Positions 9,181-17,827 of a stretch of DNA of 64,000 nucleotides are shown here, piece by piece. The stretch is from positions 1-64,000 of the forward strand of contig JAPYTU010000001.1 in the NCBI GenBank assembly GCA_029940715.1, written 5' to 3'. A program made the translations under genes and the position numbers. The notes under the pieces are model-generated. The model searched no databases. It was not told where the DNA came from and was given only the letters and a program-made list of their open reading frames with translations. The first letter of the stretch is position 1. Each line of letters begins with the position of its first letter. This DNA is from Cytophagales bacterium. Its GTDB lineage: Bacteria > Bacteroidota > Bacteroidia > Cytophagales > MED-G16.

Positions 9181-9229
9181 ATCAAAATCTAGAAATTAAT
9201 TAATTGGGATCTAAAAAAGATCTTTATTA

Positions 9230-9261
9230 TTTGGAATTATTCTAAATATAGAATACAATTG
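9230..9261 (+). promoter_or_regulatory. Candidate promoter of the TonB-dependent receptor gene
   Basis: TTTG at 9230-9233, a 20-base spacer, then TACAATTG at 9254-9261, one mismatch from TAnnTTTG. Predicted start near 9268, about 23 bases before the receptor ATG. The spacing is the classical Bacteroidota one. A perfect 18-bp palindrome fills most of the spacer, so the promoter is probably repressible. Confidence 0.5.
9238..9255. promoter_or_regulatory. Palindromic operator candidate within receptor promoter
   Basis: TATTCTA-AATA-TAGAATA: 7-bp perfect inverted arms with a 4-base centre. It sits between the -33-like and -7-like elements of the receptor promoter, a position where a bound dimeric repressor would block RNA polymerase. 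The regulator is unknown; an iron-responsive Fur or DtxR-type protein is a guess from the gene controlled. Confidence 0.4.
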
Positions 9262-9269
9262 TACCCTTA

Positions 9270-9290
9270 TTTAAAATAAATCTAAATAAG
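9270..9290 (+). promoter_or_regulatory. Iron-gene leader motif, copy 1
   Basis: The 21 bases immediately before the receptor ATG match 20 of 21 bases of a site before the ferric ABC operon (17701-17721, minus strand). The common core is AATAAATCTAAATAAG, and the left part plus TCTAAA forms an imperfect inverted repeat (TTTAAA/TCTAAA here, TTTAGA/TCTAAA in copy 2). The position just downstream of the predicted transcription start fits an operator or a translational control site. Confidence 0.5.
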
Positions 9291-11735
9291 ATGAGCAACA
9301 AAATTAAATGTATTATTCTCTTTACTGCATTTTATTCCAATGTAATAGCTCAATCAGGAAAAATCTCTGGGTTAATAATAGATGCAGAAACATATAAACC
9401 CCTGAGTAATGTTGAAATAATGGTAAACAATACTTCGTTTAAATCTAAGACTAATGATAAAGGAGAGTTTATTATTAATAATATTAGTGAAGGAAGTTAT
9501 GAATTAGTTATATACAAAGAAAATTTTAAAGTGATAAAAAAATTGATTACTCTAAAGAATAACCAATTAAAATTTGATCTTATTATGGAAGATAATATAA
9601 TTAATCTTCCAGAACTTCTTATTGAAAGTTTTTCATTAATTAACGGTGAAATAGGCAAAAGAGAAATTATTGGATCAGCACACAACATATCTGCAAAAGA
9701 ACTTACAAAATTTAATTATACAAACATACATGAAATATTATCTAAGATTCCAGGGGTTAATCTTCAAGAAGAAGATGGATACGGATTAAGACCAAATATA
9801 GGATTAAGAGGTACTGGATTGGAAAGAAGTTCTAAAATAACTATTATGGAAGATGGAATATTAATGGCTCCAGCTCCATATTCATCACCATCAGCATACT
9901 ATTTCCCTACTATTGGGAGAATGAATTCTATAGAAATTCTAAAAGGTTCCAGTCAAATTAAATTTGGTCCTTTAACAACAGGCGGAGCTATTAATTTTAT
10001 TTCTACACCTATACCAGAAAAATTAAAAGGGTCCGTGAAACTAATTGGTGGAACAGATAATTTTAGAAATTTTCATGGACACATAGGCACAAGTCATAAT
10101 AATTTAGGAATTATGATAGAAGGTTTTAATTATGGTTCAAATGGTTTCAAAAAACTAAAAAATAACGAAAGTACAGGTTTTGATAAAAAAGATTATAATC
10201 TAAAAATTAAATATAAAAGTAGTAACGCTTCAAGCATTTACCATGAAATCATCCTATCCATAGGAGAAACAAAAGAAAATTCAAATGAAACATACTTAGG
10301 ATTATCTGATGAAGATTTCAACAAAAATCCTTATTTAAGATATCATGGTTCCCAAATTGATAATATGAAAGCAAAGCAAAAAAGAATGTCACTAAAAAAT
10401 TATATTGAATTTAATAATGGATTAAATATTTCTACAAGTATTTACAAAAATAATTTTCAAAGAAATTGGTATAAACTTCAAAGTGTTATAGATAATAATG
10501 GAAATACATTTGGTATTTCTTCTTTATTTAAAAATGATGCAAATGAAGCATTCAATATAGTTAAAGGAACCATTAATAGCAACGAAGAGAGTGTCATTGT
10601 TAGAGCTAATAACAGGTCTTATTTATCTAAAGGAATACAATCTGTTATTAATAAGTCATTCCAAAACAATAACACAAAACATCATATAAGTTTAAGTACT
10701 AGATATCATTATGATGAAGTGGATAGATTTCAATGGGAAGACAAATATCAAATGTTAAATGGAACAATGCATCTAAACAAAAAAGGTACCCCAGGAAGTA
10801 ATAGCAATAAAATTCAGTATTCAAAAGCATTAGCTAGCTATATAAACTATAAAATTGAAATGACAAAATTAATATTAAGCTTAGGGTTAAGACACGAACA
10901 TATTAAGGGTCATGGGGATGACTATGGAAAATCTGATGCTGAAAGAAAAGGAGCTGATTTGTCGTCAAGAGAAAACATAATTAATTCATTAATTCCAGGT
11001 ATTGGATTACTTTATAAAATAAATTCATCATCAAATACTTTTCTGGGTATTCATAAAGGATTTTCTCCTCCAGGAGATAAACCTGAAATAAATCCTGAAA
11101 AAAGTATAAACTATGAGATTGGCTTTAGAACAAAATCAATAAGACTTAATGGTGAGATAGTTGGATATGTTAGTTATTATTCCAATTTACTAGGTTCTGA
11201 TTTATCAGCTACTGGTGGATCTGGAACAAATGAATTATATAATGCTGGAAAAGCAATTGTAAAAGGCATTGAAATAAGTGTAAATTATAATTTATTTAAT
11301 AACTCTGATAAATTACAAATCCCAATTTATATTAACTATACATTAACTGACGCTACCTTTAAAGAAAATTTTGAAAGTTCTTTTGATGCATGGAGTGGAG
11401 AAATTATGACTGGATATAAAATACCATATATATCAAAACATCAATTTAACCTCGGATTGAATTTTAAAAGTAATAGTTTAAGCTTTGATGTAAACTACTC
11501 ATTTAAAAGCAATGTAAGAACTAAACCAGGTATTGAAATGGATAATACAACAGAACTCATTAAAGGTTTTGGTGTGATAAATACAGCATTAAATTATAAT
11601 ATCAACAAAAATATTAGCTTTCATTTAGCAGCAAAAAATATAATAAATAAAGTTTATTCTGTATCCAGAAGACCAGCGGGCTTAAGACCTGGCTTACCAA
11701 GGACATTTACAGCAGGCATCAAATGTGATTTTTAA
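9291..11735 (+). CDS. TonB-dependent receptor, FecA-like, iron/heme uptake
   Basis: An 814-residue outer-membrane active transporter. A signal peptide (about residues 1-20, ending in IAQS) is followed by a carboxypeptidase-regulatory-like beta-sandwich (about 24-100), the plug domain (NIHEILSKIPGVNLQEEDG, GLRPNIGLRGTG, IEILKGSSQIKFGP; about 130-235) and a beta-barrel ending in Phe, with the receptor block NKVYSVSRRPAGLRPGLPRT near the C-terminus. The plug resembles ferric citrate receptor FecA. The preceding HmuY lipoprotein argues for heme, the nearby FbpABC genes for iron generally, so the substrate stays open. Its own promoter and two operator-like sites lie in the 110-bp gap upstream. The 3' end is 4 bases from the convergent PD40 gene. 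Confidence 0.9.
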   Translation: MSNKIKCIILFTAFYSNVIAQSGKISGLIIDAETYKPLSNVEIMVNNTSFKSKTNDKGEFIINNISEGSYELVIYKENFKVIKKLITLKNNQLKFDLIMEDNIINLPELLIESFSLINGEIGKREIIGSAHNISAKELTKFNYTNIHEILSKIPGVNLQEEDGYGLRPNIGLRGTGLERSSKITIMEDGILMAPAPYSSPSAYYFPTIGRMNSIEILKGSSQIKFGPLTTGGAINFISTPIPEKLKGSVKLIGGTDNFRNFHGHIGTSHNNLGIMIEGFNYGSNGFKKLKNNESTGFDKKDYNLKIKYKSSNASSIYHEIILSIGETKENSNETYLGLSDEDFNKNPYLRYHGSQIDNMKAKQKRMSLKNYIEFNNGLNISTSIYKNNFQRNWYKLQSVIDNNGNTFGISSLFKNDANEAFNIVKGTINSNEESVIVRANNRSYLSKGIQSVINKSFQNNNTKHHISLSTRYHYDEVDRFQWEDKYQMLNGTMHLNKKGTPGSNSNKIQYSKALASYINYKIEMTKLILSLGLRHEHIKGHGDDYGKSDAERKGADLSSRENIINSLIPGIGLLYKINSSSNTFLGIHKGFSPPGDKPEINPEKSINYEIGFRTKSIRLNGEIVGYVSYYSNLLGSDLSATGGSGTNELYNAGKAIVKGIEISVNYNLFNNSDKLQIPIYINYTLTDATFKENFESSFDAWSGEIMTGYKIPYISKHQFNLGLNFKSNSLSFDVNYSFKSNVRTKPGIEMDNTTELIKGFGVINTALNYNINKNISFHLAAKNIINKVYSVSRRPAGLRPGLPRTFTAGIKCDF

Positions 11736-11739
11736 AATT

Positions 11740-12831
11740 TTAATCAATCCATTCAGCAATAAATAAATTAGTGTCTCTAGTGTCTCCATTATTTCTATTT
11801 GAAGAAAATGCTAATTTTTTACCATCATTAGAAAAAACAGGAAAAGCATCAAAAGTTTCGCCATGAGTAATTCTTGTTAAATTTTTTCCATCTATATCAA
11901 TCATATATAAATTAAAAGGAAATCCTCCTTCAGCTTCAAAGTTTGAAGAAAAAAGAATCTTTTTTCCAGAAGGATGAAAAAAAGGACTCCAATTAGCATT
12001 ACCAAGATTCGTCAATTGTTTTAAGTTACCACCATCTGCATCACAAATAAAAAGTTCCATTTCTGTTGGTTGAACCAACCCTTGAGACAATAAAGATTTA
12101 TACTCATCAACTTCTTCTTTAGTTTTAGGTCGAGATGATCTAAAAATGATTTTAGTTCCATCAGGAGAAAAGAAAGCTCCTCCATCATAACCAAGTTGAT
12201 TGGTAATTTGTTTAATGTCACCACCATCAAGATTCATGGTATATAATTCTAAGTCACCACTTCTTGTAGAGGTAAAAACAATTTTATCTCCTAAAGGTGA
12301 AATTGTTGCCTCTGCGTCATACCCAGATTCAGCAGTTAACTGATTCACAATATTACCTTCCAAATCTGAAACAAAAATATCATATGAATCATAAATAGGC
12401 CAAACATATTTACCCTCTATTCTTAAAGGAGTCTCAGGACAATTTTCATCACCTAGATGAGTAGAAGCATATAAAAAATATTTGCCATCAGGAAAAAAAT
12501 ATGCACATGTAGTTCTTCCCATTCCCGTACTAACCATTTGAGGGATATTATCCTTATACACATCATTATTATTCATAATAAACATTTGATCACAGCCAAC
12601 ATTCCATTTATTAAAATTCGACTGAAAGATTAACTTTTTATTATCAAAACTCCAATAAGCCTCTGCATTATCACCACCAAAAGTTACCTGCCTAAGAGAT
12701 TTAAAATTTTTTTCATCCGAATAAATCAAAGCTTTACTATTTTCATTTGAAAATTCTCTTTTTGAATCATTCCTAACATTATTACATCCAATGAAATTCA
12801 AAATAAAAAAAAGAAACAATACGTTTTTCAT
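11740..12831 (-). CDS. PD40/TolB-like beta-propeller lipoprotein
   Basis: An exported lipoprotein of about 363 residues. The start at 12831 is preferred over 12837 because MKNVLFLFFILNFIGC then forms a compact lipoprotein signal with a Phe-Ile-Gly-Cys lipobox. The mature part is a series of PD40/WD40-like repeats, seen as repeated SPxGxKIxFxS motifs such as ISPLGDKIVFTSTRSGDLEL, FSPDGTKIIFRSSRP, FHPSGKKILFSSNFE and FSNDGKKLAFSSNRN, giving a six-bladed propeller like TolB. It lacks the TolB N-terminal domain, so it is not TolB itself. It is convergent with the receptor and divergent from the M28 peptidase; a link to iron uptake is not shown. Confidence 0.82.
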   Translation of the reverse strand: MKNVLFLFFILNFIGCNNVRNDSKREFSNENSKALIYSDEKNFKSLRQVTFGGDNAEAYWSFDNKKLIFQSNFNKWNVGCDQMFIMNNNDVYKDNIPQMVSTGMGRTTCAYFFPDGKYFLYASTHLGDENCPETPLRIEGKYVWPIYDSYDIFVSDLEGNIVNQLTAESGYDAEATISPLGDKIVFTSTRSGDLELYTMNLDGGDIKQITNQLGYDGGAFFSPDGTKIIFRSSRPKTKEEVDEYKSLLSQGLVQPTEMELFICDADGGNLKQLTNLGNANWSPFFHPSGKKILFSSNFEAEGGFPFNLYMIDIDGKNLTRITHGETFDAFPVFSNDGKKLAFSSNRNNGDTRDTNLFIAEWID

Positions 12832-12874
12832 AACCAATCTTTAAGTATTTTTGACAAAAATAAATCAGAAAATA

Positions 12875-14101
12875 ATGAAACCTTTAAAGTATTTGTTGTT
12901 TTTTATTTTAGTAATCAGCTGTGAACAAAAAACTCCATATCAAAATCACATAAAAGATGATGTAATCTTTCTTTCAAGTGATAACTTAGAGGGTAGAGAA
13001 ACTGGTACACAAGGAGAAATAAAAGCTGGAGAATATATAAAAAAAAGATTTATCAAATTAGGATTACAACCTTTAAAAAACAACGATTATTTTCAAAATT
13101 TTAATTTTAAACCAAAAACAAACCCACATCAAGATATATCATTCTCTAACCAAAAAAATGATAGCACCATTACAGGAAAAAACATAATTGGATACATTGA
13201 CAATCAAGCAATAAATACCATAATCATTGGAGCTCATTATGATCATCTAGGATATGGCAACGAGAACTCTCTACATAGAGGTGAAAAAAATCTAATTCAT
13301 AATGGTGCAGATGATAATGCAAGTGGTGTTGCGATAATGATAGACCTAGCTAGTAAACTTAGAATCGCAAACAAAAACAATAACTATTTATTTATTGCTT
13401 TCTCTGGAGAAGAAATTGGATTGCTTGGGTCAAATTACTATACCAAAAATGCTACAATCGAACTATCAAACATAAATTATATGATTAATATGGATATGGT
13501 AGGTAGATTGAATGAAGATACAACTCTGGCTATATACGGATTAGGCACTTCTCCAATTTTCAAACAAACTATTAGTGCAAACAATACAAAATTTAAAATA
13601 ATTCAAAAAGAATCAGGGGTTGGTCCATCTGATCATACTTCTTTTTATTTAAATGATATACCAGTTCTTCATTTTTTTACAGGTCAACATGAAGACTATC
13701 ATAAACCATCAGATGATTATGATAAAATAAATTTTGAAGGAATGAATATAATTTCTAATTATATTTTTAATATAATATCTGATTTAAATGACAATGGAAA
13801 ACTGTCATTTACAAAAACAATAAATGAAAATGAGGAAGTACCAAGATTTAAAGTTTCTCTTGGTGTTGTTCCTGATTATTTGTTTGATGGTGAAGGCATG
13901 AGGATCGACGGAATAACTGAAAATCGTCCAGCTCAAATTGCTGGGTTACTAAAGGGTGATATTGTAATAAAAATAGGTGAATATGAAGTAAAGGATATGA
14001 TGGGATATATGAAAGCATTATCAAAATTTGAAAAAGGCAACACAACTATAGTTAGTGTAAACAGAGAAGGAGATACAATGACAAAAAAAATTACTTTCTA
14101 A
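12875..14101 (+). CDS. M28-family zinc aminopeptidase lipoprotein with PDZ domain
   Basis: A 408-residue exported metallopeptidase. The ATG at 12875 is preferred to an upstream TTG (12851) because it gives the lipoprotein signal MKPLKYLLFFILVISC. The two-zinc M28 site is complete: GAHYDHLG (His), NGADDNASGVA (bridging Asp), SGEEIGLLGS (Glu pair), NMDMVGR (Asp) and GQHEDYHKPSDDY (His). The last 90 or so residues form a PDZ domain (VPDYLFDGEGMRI, GDIVIKIGEYEV), a fusion common in Bacteroidota. It should release N-terminal amino acids from peptides in the periplasm or at the surface. It ends 5 bases from the convergent fbpC. Confidence 0.92.
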   Translation: MKPLKYLLFFILVISCEQKTPYQNHIKDDVIFLSSDNLEGRETGTQGEIKAGEYIKKRFIKLGLQPLKNNDYFQNFNFKPKTNPHQDISFSNQKNDSTITGKNIIGYIDNQAINTIIIGAHYDHLGYGNENSLHRGEKNLIHNGADDNASGVAIMIDLASKLRIANKNNNYLFIAFSGEEIGLLGSNYYTKNATIELSNINYMINMDMVGRLNEDTTLAIYGLGTSPIFKQTISANNTKFKIIQKESGVGPSDHTSFYLNDIPVLHFFTGQHEDYHKPSDDYDKINFEGMNIISNYIFNIISDLNDNGKLSFTKTINENEEVPRFKVSLGVVPDYLFDGEGMRIDGITENRPAQIAGLLKGDIVIKIGEYEVKDMMGYMKALSKFEKGNTTIVSVNREGDTMTKKITF

Positions 14102-14106
14102 TCATG

Positions 14107-15069
14107 TTATTTAAAAAAATTCTTACACACAGGATCAAAATAAATTAAATCCATTTTTTTAAAATCTATAAAAACTTCTTCATTTTCATTAATGCTTTTT
14201 TTAGAAAAAAAATACCAAATTTCATTCTTATACCTACCTTTAATTCTATATTCTCGTCCCTGAAAAAAACATTTTTCTACTTTAATTTTGTGATTAGACT
14301 TTTTTACTACCTCAACTTTTTCTGGTCTCACATAATAAGTTTTGCTACCAATAAATAACTTATTCATATCACCAAGAATCATAGCACAATAACAATTTGC
14401 GGGTTCACAATACATTTTTTCTGGTTTATCATATTGTTGAACAATTCCAGCCTTAAAAATTAATATTTTGTCTGCAATGTTAAGAGAATCATTAATATCG
14501 TGAGTAACTAATATCGTTGTTGTATTTGTTTCTTTTATAATTTTATAAATTTCCTCTCTCATAGATTGTTTAATAGCCGAATCAAGATTGCTAAAAGGTT
14601 CGTCCAACAATAAAAGTTCAGGCTCTCTTATTAATGCTCTAGCAACACATGTCCTTTGTTGCTCTCCTCCTGATAATTCATGAGGATATCTAGAAACAAA
14701 ATATTTAAGACCCGTAAGAGTAAGTATGTAACCTAAATTTTTATGATATTTTTTGTCAAGATTAAAAACTATATTCTCTTCTAAATTAAGGTGAGGGAAT
14801 AAAGGATAGTCTTGAAAAACAAAACCAATTTTTCTGTCTTGAGGCTTAACAAAAATACCCTTATCATTAAGAGCCACATTGTTTAATAAAATAGAACCGG
14901 AATGTATTTTTTCTAAACCAGCTATGCATTTAAGAAATGTAGTTTTCCCGGAGCCACTTTCTCCCAAAAAAGAAATAATTTCTCCTTTTTTTACAGAAAA
15001 TTCTAATTTTCTTATTATTGGAAGTTCTTTATTATAATACTTTACTAAATTTTTTACTTCAAGATACAT
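14107..15069 (-). CDS. fbpC: Ferric iron ABC transporter, ATP-binding subunit
   Basis: A 320-residue ABC ATPase: Walker A GESGSGKTT (residues 36-44), Q-loop FQDYPLFPHL, signature LSGGEQQR, Walker B LLLLDEP and the switch His in VTHDIND. About 110 residues after the nucleotide-binding domain form a regulatory TOBE-like region (YVRPEKVEVV), as in FbpC/FutC. It powers the permease encoded just upstream, whose 3' end overlaps this start by 11 bases. It is the last gene of a minus-strand operon fbpA-fbpB-fbpC. Assignment to iron rests on the binding protein and on the permease's Fbp-like architecture. Confidence 0.88.
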   Translation of the reverse strand: MYLEVKNLVKYYNKELPIIRKLEFSVKKGEIISFLGESGSGKTTFLKCIAGLEKIHSGSILLNNVALNDKGIFVKPQDRKIGFVFQDYPLFPHLNLEENIVFNLDKKYHKNLGYILTLTGLKYFVSRYPHELSGGEQQRTCVARALIREPELLLLDEPFSNLDSAIKQSMREEIYKIIKETNTTTILVTHDINDSLNIADKILIFKAGIVQQYDKPEKMYCEPANCYCAMILGDMNKLFIGSKTYYVRPEKVEVVKKSNHKIKVEKCFFQGREYRIKGRYKNEIWYFFSKKSINENEEVFIDFKKMDLIYFDPVCKNFFK

Positions 15070-16675
15070 TTAGCTGCTTATTAATTACATTCTTTAAAAA
15101 TAACAATAACATGCTTCCGATGATAATTATAGAAAGAGAATATGCGCTTGATAATGGCAACATTTCTTCTATAGCAAATTCATATGTTTGTGTTGCTAAC
15201 GTATCAAAGTTAAATGGCCTTAAAATCAATGTTATAGGAAGTTCTTTCATAATATCAATAAACGTTAATATAAATGCGCTTATAAGTGCAAACTTATTTA
15301 TTGGAAGATGAATTTTTTGAAGAAGTTTAAAAGGCCCTAATCCTAAATTTTTTCCTGTATCATCATATGATTCTGGGTGTTTTTCTAGACTCGATTTTAT
15401 AGGAGATTTTCCTACTGCTAAAAATCTTATCACATAAGCATAAATCAAAACATAAAACGAACCTATTAAAGAAACCGAAAAAAAAGAATCAATAATATTA
15501 CTAAATAACATTATCAAACCAAGGCCTATAACAGCACCAGGAATAGCGTAACCCAATGAAATTAAATGACTAATAATAGTATTGATTTTTGTTTTCGAAA
15601 TTTTTTCAATAAACAAAAAGAAAAGAGCCACAATTATTATAATAAAAGAAGATAAAGAAGAAACAAAAATTGTGTTAAAAGAAAGTGTAAATAATCGAAC
15701 AAAATCTATGCTTGAATAGGTTTGAAAAACATTATTGACTATAAAAATTAAAGGAATAAAAAATCCTAAAATAAATGGAATAGAACAAACTAAATGAAAT
15801 AAAAATAATTTATCCTTATTAACATAAAGTAGTTTTTGAACTGGTGAATTCGTTTCATAAAAAAAATTTGTTTTAGAGGATGATATTTTTTCCAAAACAA
15901 AAAAGAAAAACACAACTAATAATAATAAACAAGATAATTGTATTGCTGTGCCTATATCTCCTAAAGAAAACCAAGCTTTAAATATACCCGTTGTGTATGT
16001 GTTTATCCCAAAATATTTAACAGCCCCATATTCATTCAAAACTTCCATGAACACGAGAAATAATCCAGAAAAAATTGCAGGCCTTGATAAAGGCAAAATA
16101 ATTTTATAAAAACTTTTAATCGTAGAAAGACCTAAACTTTTTGATAAATCGATATAATTTGATCCTAATAAACTAAAAGCTACTCTTGCTGCAGTATACA
16201 CATATGGATAAAGAGCTAAGCCTAACAAAACACCTAATGTTTCTATTTGCAAATAATCTATATTAAAATAGGAAGCCAACCAAGGAAAGTTGTTTCTCAA
16301 AAAAGATTGAATTGGTCCAGTAAAACTTAAAATATCAATATAAGTAAAGCCCATTATATATGATGGTATTGCCAAAGGCAAAAAAAGGACCAAGTCATAA
16401 AAATTTCTACCAATAAACCTATAATTACTAATAATCCACGCGGGGAATAAACCAAACAACAAAGTGAATAGAGAAGTTATAAGTATTAAATAAAAAGTAT
16501 TAAAAGTATAATCAATTAAAACTGTATTCCATAAGTAGAAAAAGTTCTTTCCTGGATCAGAAAATAACTTTATAAAAAGTATGACAATAGGAAGTAATAA
16601 AAAAAAAGCAATTAATAAACTGACTATAATCCATCTTTTATTTTCTACAATAAAATAATTTTTTATTATTTCCAA
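15059..16675 (-). CDS. fbpB: Ferric iron ABC transporter, fused permease
   Basis: A 538-residue inner-membrane permease with about twelve hydrophobic segments arranged as two homologous halves, each with an EAA-type loop (SLGLSTIKSFYKIILPLSRPA near residue 180 and NLGLGPFKLLQKIHLPINK near 445). This two-in-one arrangement is characteristic of FbpB/FutB-type iron(III) permeases, whereas sugar and many other transporters use separate permeases. The start overlaps the end of fbpA by 10 bases and its end overlaps fbpC by 11, so the three genes are translationally coupled. Confidence 0.9.
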   Translation of the reverse strand: MEIIKNYFIVENKRWIIVSLLIAFFLLLPIVILFIKLFSDPGKNFFYLWNTVLIDYTFNTFYLILITSLFTLLFGLFPAWIISNYRFIGRNFYDLVLFLPLAIPSYIMGFTYIDILSFTGPIQSFLRNNFPWLASYFNIDYLQIETLGVLLGLALYPYVYTAARVAFSLLGSNYIDLSKSLGLSTIKSFYKIILPLSRPAIFSGLFLVFMEVLNEYGAVKYFGINTYTTGIFKAWFSLGDIGTAIQLSCLLLLVVFFFFVLEKISSSKTNFFYETNSPVQKLLYVNKDKLFLFHLVCSIPFILGFFIPLIFIVNNVFQTYSSIDFVRLFTLSFNTIFVSSLSSFIIIIVALFFLFIEKISKTKINTIISHLISLGYAIPGAVIGLGLIMLFSNIIDSFFSVSLIGSFYVLIYAYVIRFLAVGKSPIKSSLEKHPESYDDTGKNLGLGPFKLLQKIHLPINKFALISAFILTFIDIMKELPITLILRPFNFDTLATQTYEFAIEEMLPLSSAYSLSIIIIGSMLLLFLKNVINKQLNVS

Positions 16676-17694
16676 CCTGTTTTATCAAAAATTAAGATCG
16701 CTTCTTCTCTATATTTACCTAATAAATTTAAATCTAAATTATCGGATTTAAATTTCCCCCAATTTTTTACAATATCTGCTGGCTCAACATTAGGATTAAC
16801 TGGATATTCATAGCTATTATTAACATACACTCTTTGAGCTTCTTCTCCAGTTAAATACTCAATTAATTTTATTGCATTTTCTTTATTGGGAGAATATTTT
16901 GTCAATCCTATACCAGAAACATTTATATGGCTACCTCTACCTCCTTCTTCTTGATTAGGAAAAAAAACAGACACAGCATTTCCTGCCTTTAATTCTTCTT
17001 CTTTTTCTGATGACAAAAGAAGACCTATATAATAAGAGTTAACAATAGCAACATCACCTTGTCCCGCAGCAATTGCTTTAACCTGATCCCTATCACTACC
17101 CTTAGGATCTCTTACAAAATTATTAACTAATCCTAGAGACCATGCTTCAGCAGAATCAGATCCAAGATTTGCAACTATTGATGACATAAGTGCCTCATTA
17201 TACGCATTTGAAGAGGATCTAACCAACAAACGATCTTTCCATTTTGAGTTAGCTAAATCTTCATAAGTGCTTAATTCCGAAGGATTAACTCTATCGTTAC
17301 TATGTACAATAATTCTTGCTCTATAAGTAATAGGTACCCAATATCCATTTTTATCCTCAAATTCATCGTTTACATTTTCTTTTATTTCTGGTGTAGAAAC
17401 TTTTTGTAAAAGAGACAGTTCCTTAGCTTTAAATAATTTTCCAGCATCTACAGTAATAAATAAATCAGCTGGAGTATTCTTTCCTTCATTTTTAAGACGT
17501 TCAATTAATTCATCCGCATTAGCTTTAACAACATTAACTTTAATACCGGTTAGTTTTTCAAAATTTTTATATTGAATTTCGTCTACAGAATAATGTCTTT
17601 GACTATAAATATTTATCTCATTAGATGTCTTATTAATTGGAAAACAACTCACATACAATACTGAAAGTAATAATATATAATAATATTTATACAT
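16666..17694 (-). CDS. fbpA: Ferric iron-binding lipoprotein of ABC transporter
   Basis: A 342-residue substrate-binding protein of the FbpA/FutA type. The start at 17694 is preferred over 17727: it begins MYKYYYILLLSVLYVSC, a lipoprotein signal, and leaves the leader motif at 17701-17721 outside the coding region. Family features: NIYSQRHYSVDEIQYKNFEK after the signal, TPADLFITVDAG, and the paired C-terminal-lobe tyrosines in VNSYYIGLL that bind Fe3+ in this family. Lipidation tethers it to a membrane, as expected where there is no soluble-only route. First gene of the fbpABC operon. Confidence 0.88.
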   Translation of the reverse strand: MYKYYYILLLSVLYVSCFPINKTSNEINIYSQRHYSVDEIQYKNFEKLTGIKVNVVKANADELIERLKNEGKNTPADLFITVDAGKLFKAKELSLLQKVSTPEIKENVNDEFEDKNGYWVPITYRARIIVHSNDRVNPSELSTYEDLANSKWKDRLLVRSSSNAYNEALMSSIVANLGSDSAEAWSLGLVNNFVRDPKGSDRDQVKAIAAGQGDVAIVNSYYIGLLLSSEKEEELKAGNAVSVFFPNQEEGGRGSHINVSGIGLTKYSPNKENAIKLIEYLTGEEAQRVYVNNSYEYPVNPNVEPADIVKNWGKFKSDNLDLNLLGKYREEAILIFDKTGWK

Positions 17695-17700
17695 ATTTTT

Positions 17701-17721
17701 CTTATTTAGATTTATTCTAAA
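17701..17721 (-). promoter_or_regulatory. Iron-gene leader motif, copy 2, before fbpA
   Basis: On the minus strand the site is TTTAGA-ATAAA-TCTAAA followed by TAAG: a perfect 6-bp inverted repeat with a 5-base centre. It ends 6 bases before the fbpA ATG at 17694 and matches 20 of 21 bases of the site before the TonB-dependent receptor (9270-9290). A weak promoter-like TTTG/TACTTG pair lies just upstream on the same strand. A metal-responsive repressor site is the simplest reading. Confidence 0.5.
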
Positions 17722-17827
17722 CTGCAAGTAATAATATTTATATCAAAAAAACAAAAAGATATCCAACTATAATATGATCAGTCTTTTGAAGGCATAAAAT
17801 TTATTTATGTGTAATTTTGTATTGAAA

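Noticed and set aside
9211..9225. GATCT/AGATC hairpin after the HmuY-like gene as a terminator.
   Set aside because: Only 5 bp of stem with AT-rich flanks and no clear T-run; too weak to call.
12851..12874. TTG start of the M28 peptidase at 12851 (eight extra residues).
   Set aside because: The extension adds polar residues before an otherwise ideal lipoprotein signal beginning at the ATG at 12875.
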